A stretch of DNA of 64,000 bases, from the NCBI RefSeq assembly GCF_030811655.1, contig NZ_JAUSRE010000005.1, positions 174,387-238,386 on the forward strand, in the 5' to 3' direction. Shown piece by piece: positions 44,948 to 53,746 of this stretch. Source of the DNA: Pseudarthrobacter enclensis. GTDB lineage: Bacteria; Actinomycetota; Actinomycetes; Actinomycetales; Micrococcaceae. The notes below the pieces were generated by a model. That model made no database searches, was not told the origin of the DNA, and saw only the letters and a program-made list of their open reading frames with translations. Positions within the stretch are counted from its first letter, which is position 1. The number at the start of each line of letters is the position of its first letter. A program made the position numbers and the translations under genes.

Positions 44948-45442
44948 CTAGGGCTTGGCAGGTGCCTGCGCTGACTTGGCTTGAATGGTTTTTGCTTCTT
45001 TTTGTATCTGGCTTCCGTAGCCGCCGTTCAGCGCGGTTTCCTTGATTTTGGTTGCATCGCTGTCGCGCTCTGAGGCTGGTGCTGCTTCGAGGGTCTTTAG
45101 GTCCGTTTGCAGGTTTCCGGGCAGCTTGTTGAAGGCGGCAGTGTGGTGGATCAGGACGTAGGCGACCTCGTGGGCTTTGTCCCCGAACCCGGCCGCGGAC
45201 CGGATGTCGACCCTCAACTCGGTGCGGAGGATCTGGGCAAACGGGTGCTTAGCGTGCGGTGTCCCCTTTCCGGTTTGCACCGGGGCGGACGGGCTGGGGG
45301 AAGGGGCCGGGTTCTGGCTGTCCGCTGTGGCTGCTGTTGCCCCTAAGACGGTTGCCCCGATGAGGACAGCCCCTGCGGCCACGCCTGCACGGACGCCCCG
45401 GAGACGACCGGACCGGTTGCCGGGTATGTGCGGATTGTTCAT
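44948..45442 (-). CDS. Small secreted hypothetical protein
   Basis: 164 residues. N-terminal signal (basic residues, hydrophobic about 17-40, ending near TADS), then a Pro/Ser linker and a mostly alpha-helical domain (ILRTELRVDIRSAAGFGDKA, DLKTLEAAPASERD). Cysteine free. I recognise no family. It diverges from the response regulator/histidine kinase genes by 170 bases, so it may be a target or a ligand sensor accessory of that system; this is inference. Confidence 0.75.
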   Translation of the reverse strand: MNNPHIPGNRSGRLRGVRAGVAAGAVLIGATVLGATAATADSQNPAPSPSPSAPVQTGKGTPHAKHPFAQILRTELRVDIRSAAGFGDKAHEVAYVLIHHTAAFNKLPGNLQTDLKTLEAAPASERDSDATKIKETALNGGYGSQIQKEAKTIQAKSAQAPAKP

Positions 45443-45612
45443 TTCTTCTCCTCATTGGTCCTGGGCACGGGACGGGTCACGTCCCGGTCTGCACTTGTTT
45501 ACGCTTCTACTGTGGCGGCCCGATGTCCGGCACGTGTTCGGTGAATGTAAGCGGAAGGTAAAGTATGCCCCGCATGCCTCCTGGCCAGGCCGTCGGAGCG
45601 TTCAATGGAGAT

Positions 45613-46323
45613 ATGGAAGAATCAACAGCCGACGGCGCCCTGCCGTCCCGCGGGCTGGTGCTGATCGTCGAAGACGAGCGTGCGATCGCTGACGTGCAGC
45701 GCCTCTATCTGAGCCGGGCGGGTTTCGGTGTCCACGTCGAGACGACCGGCGAAGGTGGCCTGGACCGGATCCGGGGCCTTCAGCCCGTCGCGGTTGTGCT
45801 CGACGTCGGGCTGCCCGGCATCGACGGGATCGAGGTCTGTCGGCAGATGCGCGCCCGGGACGACTGGACACCGATCATCTTCGTCACGGCCCGGGACGAA
45901 GAGGTGGATATGCTCCTGGGGCTTGAGCTCGGCGCCGACGACTACATGACCAAGCCGTTTTCACCGCGCGAACTGGTCACCCGGCTCAAGACGGTCCTTC
46001 GCCGCAGCGGTGGGGTTCCGCATACCAGGGTCCTGCGCGTCGGGTCCGTGGCCCTGGACCAGGACAGGCGCAGGGTCAGCGTGGACGGGACCGCCGTGGA
46101 GCTGACCGCCAGGGAATTTGACGTGCTCGCCTATCTGATGGCCACTCCTGGGCGGGTTTTCAGCCGTGAGCAGCTCCTCTCGGCCGTCTGGGGGCAGGCC
46201 GGCTATACGGCCGGGCGCACCGTCGACGTGCATATCGCCCAGCTGCGCTCCAAACTCGGCGATGGCAACCCCATCCGCACCCTGCGCGGCGTCGGATACT
46301 CTGCCGCCGGGGATCGACTGTGA
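45613..46323 (+). CDS. OmpR-family response regulator
   Basis: 236 residues from the ATG at 45613 with GGAG upstream. Receiver domain with acidic pair EDE near the N-terminus, phospho-acceptor Asp64 in LDVGLPG, Thr in FVTARD and Lys in MTKPFSPREL. The C-terminal winged helix is of OmpR/PhoB type (ELTAREFDVLAYLMATPGR, TVDVHIAQLRSKLGD, GVGYS). Its stop overlaps the histidine kinase start (GTGA), so the two form a coupled two-component pair. Confidence 0.94.
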   Translation: MEESTADGALPSRGLVLIVEDERAIADVQRLYLSRAGFGVHVETTGEGGLDRIRGLQPVAVVLDVGLPGIDGIEVCRQMRARDDWTPIIFVTARDEEVDMLLGLELGADDYMTKPFSPRELVTRLKTVLRRSGGVPHTRVLRVGSVALDQDRRRVSVDGTAVELTAREFDVLAYLMATPGRVFSREQLLSAVWGQAGYTAGRTVDVHIAQLRSKLGDGNPIRTLRGVGYSAAGDRL

Positions 46324-47870
46324 ACGGCCGAAATCAGGGAAAAAGCAGACCCGGGACCCGCCAACGGCCCGCCCGCGCGAACGCAGCCCGGGCATGGTTG
46401 CGCTCACTGGCCGGTCGCATCACTCTCGTCACCGCCGCCGTCGCCATACTGGCGGTACTCGTCACCGGAAGCACCGCGTTTCCACTGATCCGGTCCGCCG
46501 CCGCCGAGCAAGCCAGACAGCAGCTCGCCCGGCAAGCTGACGCTTTTGCCGCAGCCCCGGCCGCCTCGCAGGCGCTGGACCTCCGTGAACGCCACCTCCT
46601 TGGACCTGATACCTACGACATATCCACCATCACCCCTGCCGGCGCCTTGAGCGGGCCAGCGGCACAGATTCTGACTCCAGGCGAAGCCCAACAAGTGCTC
46701 TCCGGGCAAAAGATTTCCCTGACCCTTACCCGAGGCGGCTTTCAGTTCCTGGTGGAGGGGCGCCCCCTGAACAAGGGCGGCGGAATCGTACTGACCCGCT
46801 CATTGGACGAGGTGAACGCCGCCTCAGCCCAGCTCCTCCAACGAACGGTCCTTGCCTTGGCGGCTGGCCTGTTGATCGCTGTTCTGGCTGGCACGCTGCT
46901 CGCGCGCCGGCTCTCCGGTCCGCTCGTCACGACAGCGGCCGCAGCGCGGCGGATGGCTGCCGGAGAACGGACGGTGCATCTTGAACCTGCGGGAGTTTCC
47001 GAGGTTCGCGCCGTAGGAGACGCTATCAATACCTTGGAGAATGCGCTGCTGGCCAGTGAAAGCCGGCAACGTGAGTTCCTTTTGTCCATCTCCCACGAGA
47101 TCCGCACACCACTGACCGCGATGCGCGGTTACGCCGAGGCGCTCGAAGACGGACTGATCCCGCCTGAGGACACCGCCGGGGTGGGGCAGACCCTGTCCGC
47201 CGAGACAGACCGGCTGGACGGTTTCGTGCGGGATCTACTCGCCCTGGCCCGCTTGGAAGCGGACGATTTCGCACTTGACCTCCGGCCTGTCGACGTCGTC
47301 ACACTCCTGGAACAGGTCCAACGGGCATGGCAGGCCGCAGCCACGCAGGCAAGCGTGGAACTCACGCTTCAAGTGCCGCACCAGGAAGCCGGGGAACCCC
47401 TGCTTGTCACCACGGATCCACAAAGGCTGCGCCAAATCATCGACGGACTCATAGGGAACGCACTGCGCATCACCCCGCCCGGACAGCCACTCGTCATCCG
47501 CGCAGGACTGGAGAGTACGCCGCCAGATCCAACCACGCCCGGGGACCGGCTAGGGGGCACCTGCGGCGTCGTCGCGATCCAGGTACGGGACAGCGGCCCC
47601 GGCCTCACCCCGGAGGACGCCGCCGTGGCCTTCAACCGCGGCGCCCTGGCACGCCGCTACACCGGCCAGCGCCCCACCGGGAGCGGACTCGGCTTGTCCA
47701 TCGCAGCACGACTCGCGCAGCGGATGAATCTCAACCTCACGGTGGAACCACCCGACCCCACCGAAGACGGCGCCTGCTTCTGCATTCGACTCCCCCGCAC
47801 CCCGGCTCCGCCCTCGCGGCGCCCGGCACCCGACAAAGGCCCATCGATCATCCCTGGCTCCGTTCCCTGA
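46320..47870 (+). CDS. Sensor histidine kinase, partner of the OmpR-family regulator
   Basis: 516 residues, GTG start overlapping the regulator stop by 4 bases. Membrane helix about 35-57, an extracellular sensor region, second helix about 175-197, HAMP domain, then the dimerisation/phospho-acceptor box LSISHEIRTPLTAMRG (His about 258) and the ATPase domain with the N box IIDGLIGNALRI, G1 VRDSGPGLTPE and G2 TGSGLGLSIA. A typical BaeS/CpxA-like kinase. The stimulus is unknown. The Pro-rich tail is short. Confidence 0.94.
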   Translation: MNGRNQGKSRPGTRQRPARANAARAWLRSLAGRITLVTAAVAILAVLVTGSTAFPLIRSAAAEQARQQLARQADAFAAAPAASQALDLRERHLLGPDTYDISTITPAGALSGPAAQILTPGEAQQVLSGQKISLTLTRGGFQFLVEGRPLNKGGGIVLTRSLDEVNAASAQLLQRTVLALAAGLLIAVLAGTLLARRLSGPLVTTAAAARRMAAGERTVHLEPAGVSEVRAVGDAINTLENALLASESRQREFLLSISHEIRTPLTAMRGYAEALEDGLIPPEDTAGVGQTLSAETDRLDGFVRDLLALARLEADDFALDLRPVDVVTLLEQVQRAWQAAATQASVELTLQVPHQEAGEPLLVTTDPQRLRQIIDGLIGNALRITPPGQPLVIRAGLESTPPDPTTPGDRLGGTCGVVAIQVRDSGPGLTPEDAAVAFNRGALARRYTGQRPTGSGLGLSIAARLAQRMNLNLTVEPPDPTEDGACFCIRLPRTPAPPSRRPAPDKGPSIIPGSVP

Positions 47871-47989
47871 AACTAAACGGGATTGTTCGGACGTGCTCCC
47901 CCGTCCCACTACGACAGGTACGGGCCCGTCCACGGCCAACGTCGCCTGCATTGCCGCCCCGAACGCGGCAGCTGGGGGCGACTGCTCCG

Positions 47990-48664
47990 CTAGTGGATGA
48001 GTCCGGCCACAAGGTTGATGGTTGTGGCAAGGACGATGGTGCCCAGGAGGTAGGACAGCAGCGCCTGCCGCAGGACAGTCCCCCGGATCGCATCGGTTTT
48101 CAGATCGGTATCTGAGACCTGGAAGGTCATGCCGACAGTGAAGGCCAGGTAGGCAAAGTCCATGTAGCGCGGCTGCTTGTCCTCGTTGAAATCCACGCCG
48201 GCTTTGTCCCGGTAATAGATGGAGGCGTAGCGGAGAGTAAAGAGCGTGTGGACAAGGAACCAGGAAAGCGCGACGCTGCCCAGGGCCATGGCGATGACGG
48301 CTGCTTTCGTTCCTCCCTGGGCATCGGATGCGTCCATCAGGATCAGCGCCACTCCGGCAAAGCTGGCAATAGTTGCGCTGAGGACCAGCACGTCGGCGGG
48401 GCCCTTGCCCGGGTCTTCGCGTCGGGCGTGTGCAGCGGTGGCCTCTGCCTGCAACCGTCCGATGACGGACCACACCCAAATGAGGTAGGTCAGGGACGCG
48501 GCGGCCCAACCCATCGCCGGAGCATATGCCCAGGACTTCAGCGCCCTTACCACCAGTGCCACACCCAGGCCCACCACCAGCATCACGATGACCCGCAACC
48601 GGGAGTGGTGGGCCAAGGTGTTGAAGCGGGATGACTGTCCGCGGCCAATGTCAGTTGTGCTCAT
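47990..48664 (-). CDS. DUF1345 family membrane protein
   Basis: 224 residues from the ATG at 48664 (a GTG at 48685 is also in frame). About five membrane helices. The segment ALSWFLVHTLFTLRYASIYY and the following YMDFAYLAFTVGMTFQVSDT are the hallmarks of DUF1345. The family is often placed among putative small cation-channel-like membrane proteins, without proof of function. It is convergent with the histidine kinase gene and divergent from the CAP/LGFP gene. Confidence 0.88.
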   Translation of the reverse strand: MSTTDIGRGQSSRFNTLAHHSRLRVIVMLVVGLGVALVVRALKSWAYAPAMGWAAASLTYLIWVWSVIGRLQAEATAAHARREDPGKGPADVLVLSATIASFAGVALILMDASDAQGGTKAAVIAMALGSVALSWFLVHTLFTLRYASIYYRDKAGVDFNEDKQPRYMDFAYLAFTVGMTFQVSDTDLKTDAIRGTVLRQALLSYLLGTIVLATTINLVAGLIH

Positions 48665-48923
48665 GAATCGATCATTACACTCCACCCTGGGAGTTCCGGC
48701 TTACCTCGCTGGCCAATACAGGAAATGGCAGACCTGGCCGACGTCGCCGCCGAAGCGGGTCGACTTGCTTCGCTAAGGCGGCCGGTTGGCCCTTTGGGAG
48801 CGGTTTCCGCAGGATTTGCGAAGACTTCTCCCGGCATCACCCCAACTCTTCCATTTTGCCGCGGGCGCCCGGGCAGACTTGACCTGTCTCCCGGCGCTCC
48901 GCCCAGCACTCCCCTGAAGGCTC

Positions 48924-50438
48924 ATGAAACCACGTCCTCTACGCATGTCCGCAGCAGGTTTTGGCCTGCTCCTTGCCCTGACCGGAACCCTCACCAGCGC
49001 CGCCGTTTCCAATGCGGCACCGTCACCAGCTACGGCGCCAGGCGCCGTCCCGGCCACTTCCTACTCTGACTCCTTCACCAAGCAGACCTTTGACCTGATC
49101 AACACCGAGCGCGTCAAGGCTGGTGTCCGGCCGTTCGTCTGGAACCAGAAGATCGCCGACGTCTCCCAGGACTGGGCCAACCAGCTGGGGGTCGCCACGA
49201 TGGACCCGAATTGGAGCTTTGCCAACATCCACCGCCCTGATGCGGGCGGGAACGAAATTCCGGCCGGCGCAACCTGGTACCGGGAGAACGTTGGCTTCAA
49301 CTTCAGCCCGGCTCAGCTGGTGGACTGGTGGATGAACTCCCCGGGACACAAGGCAGCGATGCTGGATCCGCGCGGCACCGACGCAGGTTTGGGCTACGTC
49401 GTCCCCTCGACCGGACCATACGCCGGCTGGCACTTGATGGTGTCCAACATGGCGGCTTACTCCACGACCCAGGCCCCCTCCGCACCTGCCCCTGCTACCC
49501 AGACGCCGCTGGCTCAGAAGGCCGCGGCCATCAACGGCGCCCTCGGCCTGCCGGTGTCCCCTGAGGTCTATGGCCTCAAGGACGGCGGGTCGTACCGCAA
49601 CTATCAGTACGGCGCCCTGATCTACTCCCCGGCTACCGGTGCCCGTATCTCCAGGGGCGCAATCCGGACCCTGTGGGCCGGCTACGGTTTCGAGAACGGC
49701 ATCCTGGGCTACCCGACCACGGACGAGGTCGCCGGGATCAAGGACGGCGGTGTCTTCCAGAACTACCAGGGCGGAGCGGTCCTGTGGTCTCCGGCCACCG
49801 GCGCCCACATCTCGACGGGGCCGATCCGCGACGCCTGGCGCGCGACCGGGTATGAGTCCGGATTCCTCGGCTACCCGGTCTCGGAGATCTACAACATCGA
49901 AGGCGGCACCGCCCAGACCTACCAGAATGGCGTCATCACCCACAGCGCCGCCGGGACCCAGGTTGTCTCCGGCGTGATGTTCACCAAGTACCTGCAGAAC
50001 AGTGGTTACCTCGGGGCGGCCACCAGCGCCATCACCCCGATCCGGGATGGCGGCTCCTACCAGAACTTCCAACGCGGCGCACTGCTGTACTCACCGGCTA
50101 CCGGAACGCAGGTCTCCGTGGGAGGCATCCGCAGCATCTGGCAGTCCACCGGGTTCGAAAACGGTGTCCTCGGCTACCCGTCCTCCGGGGAGATCCCCGC
50201 CAACGGCGGTGTCTACCAGACCTACCAGGGCGGTTTCATCACCTGGCTGCCGGACTCCGGCGGCCACTACGTCTTCGGCGGTATCGGCAGTCTGTACCGC
50301 AGCGCCGGCGGTCCCGCTGGAGCGCTCGGTTTCCCGACGAGCGGCGAGTATTCGACCGGTCCCGGAGGCAACGTGGCCCAGAACTACCAGCACGGCGTAA
50401 TCCATTGGGGACCTGCCGGCACCGGCATCACCTACTGA
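48924..50438 (+). CDS. Secreted CAP-domain protein with LGFP repeats
   Basis: 504 residues. Signal peptide ends near SNAAP. A CAP/SCP domain (about 45-180) has NTERVKAGVRPFVWNQKIA, WYRENVGFN and WWMNSPGHKAAMLDP, the bacterial CAP pattern (YxxAxN is absent, but the ENVG and SPGHxxxML blocks are present). After an Ala/Pro linker come five to six LGFP repeats to the C-terminus (GYPTTDEVAGIKDGG, NYQGGAVLWSP). CAP domains in bacteria have unclear roles, often in the wall. It is the third LGFP protein in 16 kb. Confidence 0.92.
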   Translation: MKPRPLRMSAAGFGLLLALTGTLTSAAVSNAAPSPATAPGAVPATSYSDSFTKQTFDLINTERVKAGVRPFVWNQKIADVSQDWANQLGVATMDPNWSFANIHRPDAGGNEIPAGATWYRENVGFNFSPAQLVDWWMNSPGHKAAMLDPRGTDAGLGYVVPSTGPYAGWHLMVSNMAAYSTTQAPSAPAPATQTPLAQKAAAINGALGLPVSPEVYGLKDGGSYRNYQYGALIYSPATGARISRGAIRTLWAGYGFENGILGYPTTDEVAGIKDGGVFQNYQGGAVLWSPATGAHISTGPIRDAWRATGYESGFLGYPVSEIYNIEGGTAQTYQNGVITHSAAGTQVVSGVMFTKYLQNSGYLGAATSAITPIRDGGSYQNFQRGALLYSPATGTQVSVGGIRSIWQSTGFENGVLGYPSSGEIPANGGVYQTYQGGFITWLPDSGGHYVFGGIGSLYRSAGGPAGALGFPTSGEYSTGPGGNVAQNYQHGVIHWGPAGTGITY

Positions 50439-50463
50439 CGGGCCCAGTCCCGGCCTCACCACG

Positions 50464-50493
50464 GCACCCCTTTCTGCCCTGCAGGGAGGGTGC
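50464..50493 (+). terminator. Terminator-like hairpin after the CAP/LGFP gene
   Basis: GCACCC (50464-50469) pairs with GGGTGC (50488-50493), and CCCTGCAGGG forms an inner palindrome. It starts 26 bases after the stop at 50438. No U-tract. Confidence 0.5.
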
Positions 50494-50668
50494 TGCCATG
50501 TCCGGGAACCGGGGCGGACTGGTCACGCACGCATAGGCAAACATCAGCGTTCGACGAATCCTGTAGGACCGCTTTCCGGGTCCAAATCGGCGCCGACCTG
50601 CTTGCCGGGCTCCGATGCTGGGTAAGACCAGCACAGGCCCGGCACTCCCGGACCGGACTTGCCCGGTT

Positions 50669-50694
50669 CCACAGACCCCGCCCCGGGTCTGTGG
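50669..50694 (+). promoter_or_regulatory. Strong hairpin in the leader of the APC permease gene
   Basis: CCACAGACCC (50669-50678) and GGGTCTGTGG (50685-50694) are perfect complements with a six-base loop, ending 23 bases before the ATG at 50718. It could be an attenuator or the expression platform of an RNA switch. The 175 bases between the upstream terminator and this hairpin are not assigned to any known riboswitch class. Confidence 0.5.
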
Positions 50695-50717
50695 CTCCAC
50701 CCCAACAGGAAGACCCG

Positions 50718-52694
50718 ATGAACACCCCTGCTGACCACACCATCCCGGCGCATGTTGACCTCAAACAGGAGCCAGGCCCGGACCGGAACCCCCTGGTCCG
50801 CTGGCTGCTCGCCAACCAGGTGGCCCCTGCCGGCCCGGAGGCGGAGGAGGACCACAAGCCCAACGCCTGGTGGAAGGTCATGTGCCTCACCGGCGTCGAC
50901 TACTTCTCCACGCTCTCCTACCTGCCCGGCATAGCGGCCCTGGCCGCCGGCGCGCTGTCACCGCTGGCCACGTTGCTTATCGTTGCCCTGACGCTGCTGG
51001 GCATGCTGCCCATGTACCGCAGGGTCGCCAAGGAAAGCCCGCACGGCCAGGGGTCGGTGGCCATGCTGGAAAAGCTTCTGCCGTTCTGGCGCGGGAAGTT
51101 CTTCGTCCTGCTGCTCCTCGGGTTCGTGGCGACCTCCTGGATCATCACGATCACCCTCTCAGGAGCCGATGCGACAGTGCACCTGCTGGAGAATCCGCTG
51201 ATTCCCGAAGCACTCAAAGGCTGGGCCGTGATTATCACGGTCGTCCTGCTGCTGATCCTGGGCGGGGTGTTCCTGCTCGGCTTCAATGAGGCTGTGGGGG
51301 TCGCCATCCCGCTGGTGGCCGTCTACCTCCTGCTCAACGCCGCCGTCGTGGTCGCCGGTTTCGTTCACCTGGCCGCGGACCCTTCCCTGGTGAGCGGCTG
51401 GGCGGACCGGCTGCTCTCGAGCGGCGGCGGCCCGATCGGGCTGGTCAGCCCGGCCATCCTCGCCTTCCCCCTGCTCGTCCTGGGTCTGTCAGGGTTCGAA
51501 ACCGGGGTGTCCATGATGCCGCTGATCAAAGCAACCGGATCTACGCCCGATGAAGTCATGGCATCCCGGGTCAGGAACACCCGCAAGCTGCTCACCGCGG
51601 CCGCGCTGATTATGAGCGTCTACCTCATGTCGACCAGCTTCCTGACCACCGTCATGATTCCTGCCAAGGAATTCCAGGACGGCGGGCAAGCCAACGGGCG
51701 GGCCCTCGCGTTCCTCGCCCACGAACTTTTCGGCGCCGGATTTGGCACCGTCTATGACATCTCCAGCGCGCTGATCCTCTGGTTCGCCGGGGCCTCGGCG
51801 ATGGCCGGGCTGATCAACATCGTGCCCCGCTACCTGCCCGCCTACGGGATGGCCCCGGAATGGGGCCGTGCCGTTCGTCCGGTGGTGCTTGTCTACACGG
51901 TGCTGAGCATCGGTATCACGGTTGCCTTCAACGCGGACGTGAACGCCCAGGCCGGGGCGTATGCCACCGGGATCCTGGCCATGATGGTTTCCGGCGCGGT
52001 CGCCGTGACTGTTTCTGCCATCCGGCGACGCAGTCGGGCAGGGGCCGTGGGCTTCAGCGTCCTGACGCTGATCCTGCTCTACGCCCTGGGCGCCAACGTC
52101 ATCGAAAAACCTGACGGCATCCTCATCTCCGCGTTCTTCATCGGTGGCATTATCGCCGTCTCCCTGGTGTCCAGGGTTACCCGGACCACGGAACTGCGGG
52201 TCGACGCCATCGAATTCGATGCCGCCGCCCGCCAGTTCATCACCGACTCCATTGCCTTTGACGGTCAACTTCACATCATCGCCAACAAGCGGCAGCACGG
52301 TGACAAGGCGGAATATGCCGAGAAGGAATTTGAACAGCGGGGACTGAACCCGGTGCCGGGCCCGGCGGACGTCGTCTTCCTTGAAGTCGAGATCTCTGAC
52401 CCCTCAGACTTCAGCCATACGCTCCGCGTCGATGGCATCGAGGTCGAGGGTTACCGGGTCCTCCGGGTGAAATCGCCCGCAGTGCCGAACGCCATCGCCG
52501 CGGTCCTGCTGGCCCTGCGGGACTCGACCGGGGTCAAGCCCCAGTGCTACTTCGAATGGTCCGAGGGCAGCCCGGTCAACCATCTGATGCGTTATCTGTT
52601 CCTTGGCCAGGGCGACACGCCTCCGCTGGTGCGGGAAATCCTTCGGGAGACGGAACCGGATACGGCGGCCCGGCCGGGCATTCACGTGGGCTGA
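50718..52694 (+). CDS. APC-superfamily permease with C-terminal soluble domain
   Basis: 658 residues from the ATG at 50718 (AGGAAGA upstream). About 12 membrane helices (residues 50-500) with the unwound-helix motif [20 protein letters not shown] typical of the amino acid-polyamine-organocation fold, then a cytoplasmic tail of roughly 150 residues ([33 protein letters not shown]). The layout, permease plus soluble regulatory tail, recalls the KimA potassium importer family, but the sequence differs and amino-acid transport is equally possible. A strong leader hairpin precedes it. Confidence 0.83.
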   Translation: MNTPADHTIPAHVDLKQEPGPDRNPLVRWLLANQVAPAGPEAEEDHKPNAWWKVMCLTGVDYFSTLSYLPGIAALAAGALSPLATLLIVALTLLGMLPMYRRVAKESPHGQGSVAMLEKLLPFWRGKFFVLLLLGFVATSWIITITLSGADATVHLLENPLIPEALKGWAVIITVVLLLILGGVFLLGFNEAVGVAIPLVAVYLLLNAAVVVAGFVHLAADPSLVSGWADRLLSSGGGPIGLVSPAILAFPLLVLGLSGFETGVSMMPLIKATGSTPDEVMASRVRNTRKLLTAAALIMSVYLMSTSFLTTVMIPAKEFQDGGQANGRALAFLAHELFGAGFGTVYDISSALILWFAGASAMAGLINIVPRYLPAYGMAPEWGRAVRPVVLVYTVLSIGITVAFNADVNAQAGAYATGILAMMVSGAVAVTVSAIRRRSRAGAVGFSVLTLILLYALGANVIEKPDGILISAFFIGGIIAVSLVSRVTRTTELRVDAIEFDAAARQFITDSIAFDGQLHIIANKRQHGDKAEYAEKEFEQRGLNPVPGPADVVFLEVEISDPSDFSHTLRVDGIEVEGYRVLRVKSPAVPNAIAAVLLALRDSTGVKPQCYFEWSEGSPVNHLMRYLFLGQGDTPPLVREILRETEPDTAARPGIHVG

Positions 52695-52734
52695 CCGGCG
52701 CGGCGCACCGAGGCGCTGGCTGCTTGCAGGGTAG

Positions 52735-52774
52735 AACAGGGAAGGGGACGCTGCGGTGCCCCTTCTTCCCTGTT
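52735..52774 (+). terminator. Hairpin terminator after the APC permease gene
   Basis: AACAGGGAA and TTCCCTGTT form a 9-bp stem, continued by GGGG/CCCC with a short bulge. It starts 41 bases after the permease stop. Confidence 0.65.
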
Positions 52775-52819
52775 GGCTGCCCGGGCATGTTCTCCTGACC
52801 CGCCGTACACAAGTGAGTC

Positions 52820-53557
52820 ATGACGTTCTCCCGCTCCCGCCTGGCCCTTCTCGCCGCTTTGCTCATCGTTGGCCTGGTGATCCTCGGCTTCCTCTACGCC
52901 AACACCCAGAAGCACCAGTCACCGGCACCGGGGACCAACGCCTCCCCGACCTCGCAGGGTGATGACGAGGACAGCACAGACGGCCAGGACACCGCCGCCG
53001 GGACCGCCCCGACAGTCGCTGCCATCCCCGCAGGTCCGCTGCCCGGCGCCGCCCCGGCGGTGAAGACCGTCCACTCCCCCGGCACTGTCGCCGTCGACCT
53101 GAACCTGACCGCAGGACAGTGCAAGGCACGCACCATCGACGCCGCCGCAGGGCTGTACCTGCCGGACCCGGCCTGCACTCCCGGCGCCGTGGACCCGGCC
53201 GTCACCCAGGACAATCTGGGCTCCACCATCTGCAAGCCCGGCTACACGATGACGGTCCGGGCCCCCGCTTCGGACACCGACAAGGCCAAAGCCCTGAGCC
53301 TGGCCCAGTACGGCCAGACCCGCGCATCCACCACCGAGTACGACCACCTGATCTCGCTCCAACTGGGCGGCACCAACGCTGTCTCCAACCTCTGGCCTGA
53401 ACCCAACCGCGCCGGAGCAAACGGCACCACCAACCCCAAAGACGCCATCGAGACCCGCCTGAACAAGGCCGTCTGCGCCCACAAGGTCACCCTTGCCGCC
53501 GCCCAGAAGGCCATCGCCACCAACTGGGTCACCGCAGAGAAGGACCTGGGAATGTAG
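52820..53557 (+). CDS. Membrane-anchored protein with HNH-like DHLxxLxLGG motif
   Basis: 245 residues. One N-terminal membrane helix (about 8-27), a Thr/Asp/Ala-rich linker, then a domain of about 150 residues with four cysteines. The C-terminal YDHLISLQLGGTNAVSNLWP resembles the beta-beta-alpha metal motif of HNH/EndA-like nucleases: the His in DHL, and Asn in the helix. The Arg and second His usual for full HNH enzymes are not obvious, so activity is uncertain. An extracellular nuclease or a wall protein is possible. It stands before the phosphoesterase pair but is separated by 189 bases. Confidence 0.72.
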   Translation: MTFSRSRLALLAALLIVGLVILGFLYANTQKHQSPAPGTNASPTSQGDDEDSTDGQDTAAGTAPTVAAIPAGPLPGAAPAVKTVHSPGTVAVDLNLTAGQCKARTIDAAAGLYLPDPACTPGAVDPAVTQDNLGSTICKPGYTMTVRAPASDTDKAKALSLAQYGQTRASTTEYDHLISLQLGGTNAVSNLWPEPNRAGANGTTNPKDAIETRLNKAVCAHKVTLAAAQKAIATNWVTAEKDLGM

Positions 53558-53581
53558 TTCGGGCGTTAGCGGAAACGTCCA

Positions 53582-53598
53582 GTGAACTCTCCGTGAAC
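53582..53598. promoter_or_regulatory. PHO-box-like direct repeat upstream of the phosphoesterase pair
   Basis: GTGAAC occurs at 53582-53587 and 53593-53598, an exact 11-bp period. Read on the minus strand it is GTTCAC-N5-GTTCAC, the form of the actinobacterial PhoP/RegX3 box. It lies 149 bases before the start of a secreted phospholipase C-like gene, the kind of gene usually controlled by phosphate starvation. Confidence 0.6.
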
Positions 53599-53746
53599 AG
53601 CCCCCATTTTCAGCCACGACCGTAACGAGGCTGTGATCTACTGGTGAGCGCAAAATCTTACCGACCAGTAACTTCAGGTCCGGCGACCGGCCCAGGGTGG
53701 GGGGCGTGCCCGCGTTGCCGTCCTCCTCACCTGCAAGGAACCAGAC

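Noticed and set aside
50439..50668. Known riboswitch class (c-di-AMP or magnesium type)
   Set aside because: I could not match the conserved core of either class by eye; only a generic hairpin remains.
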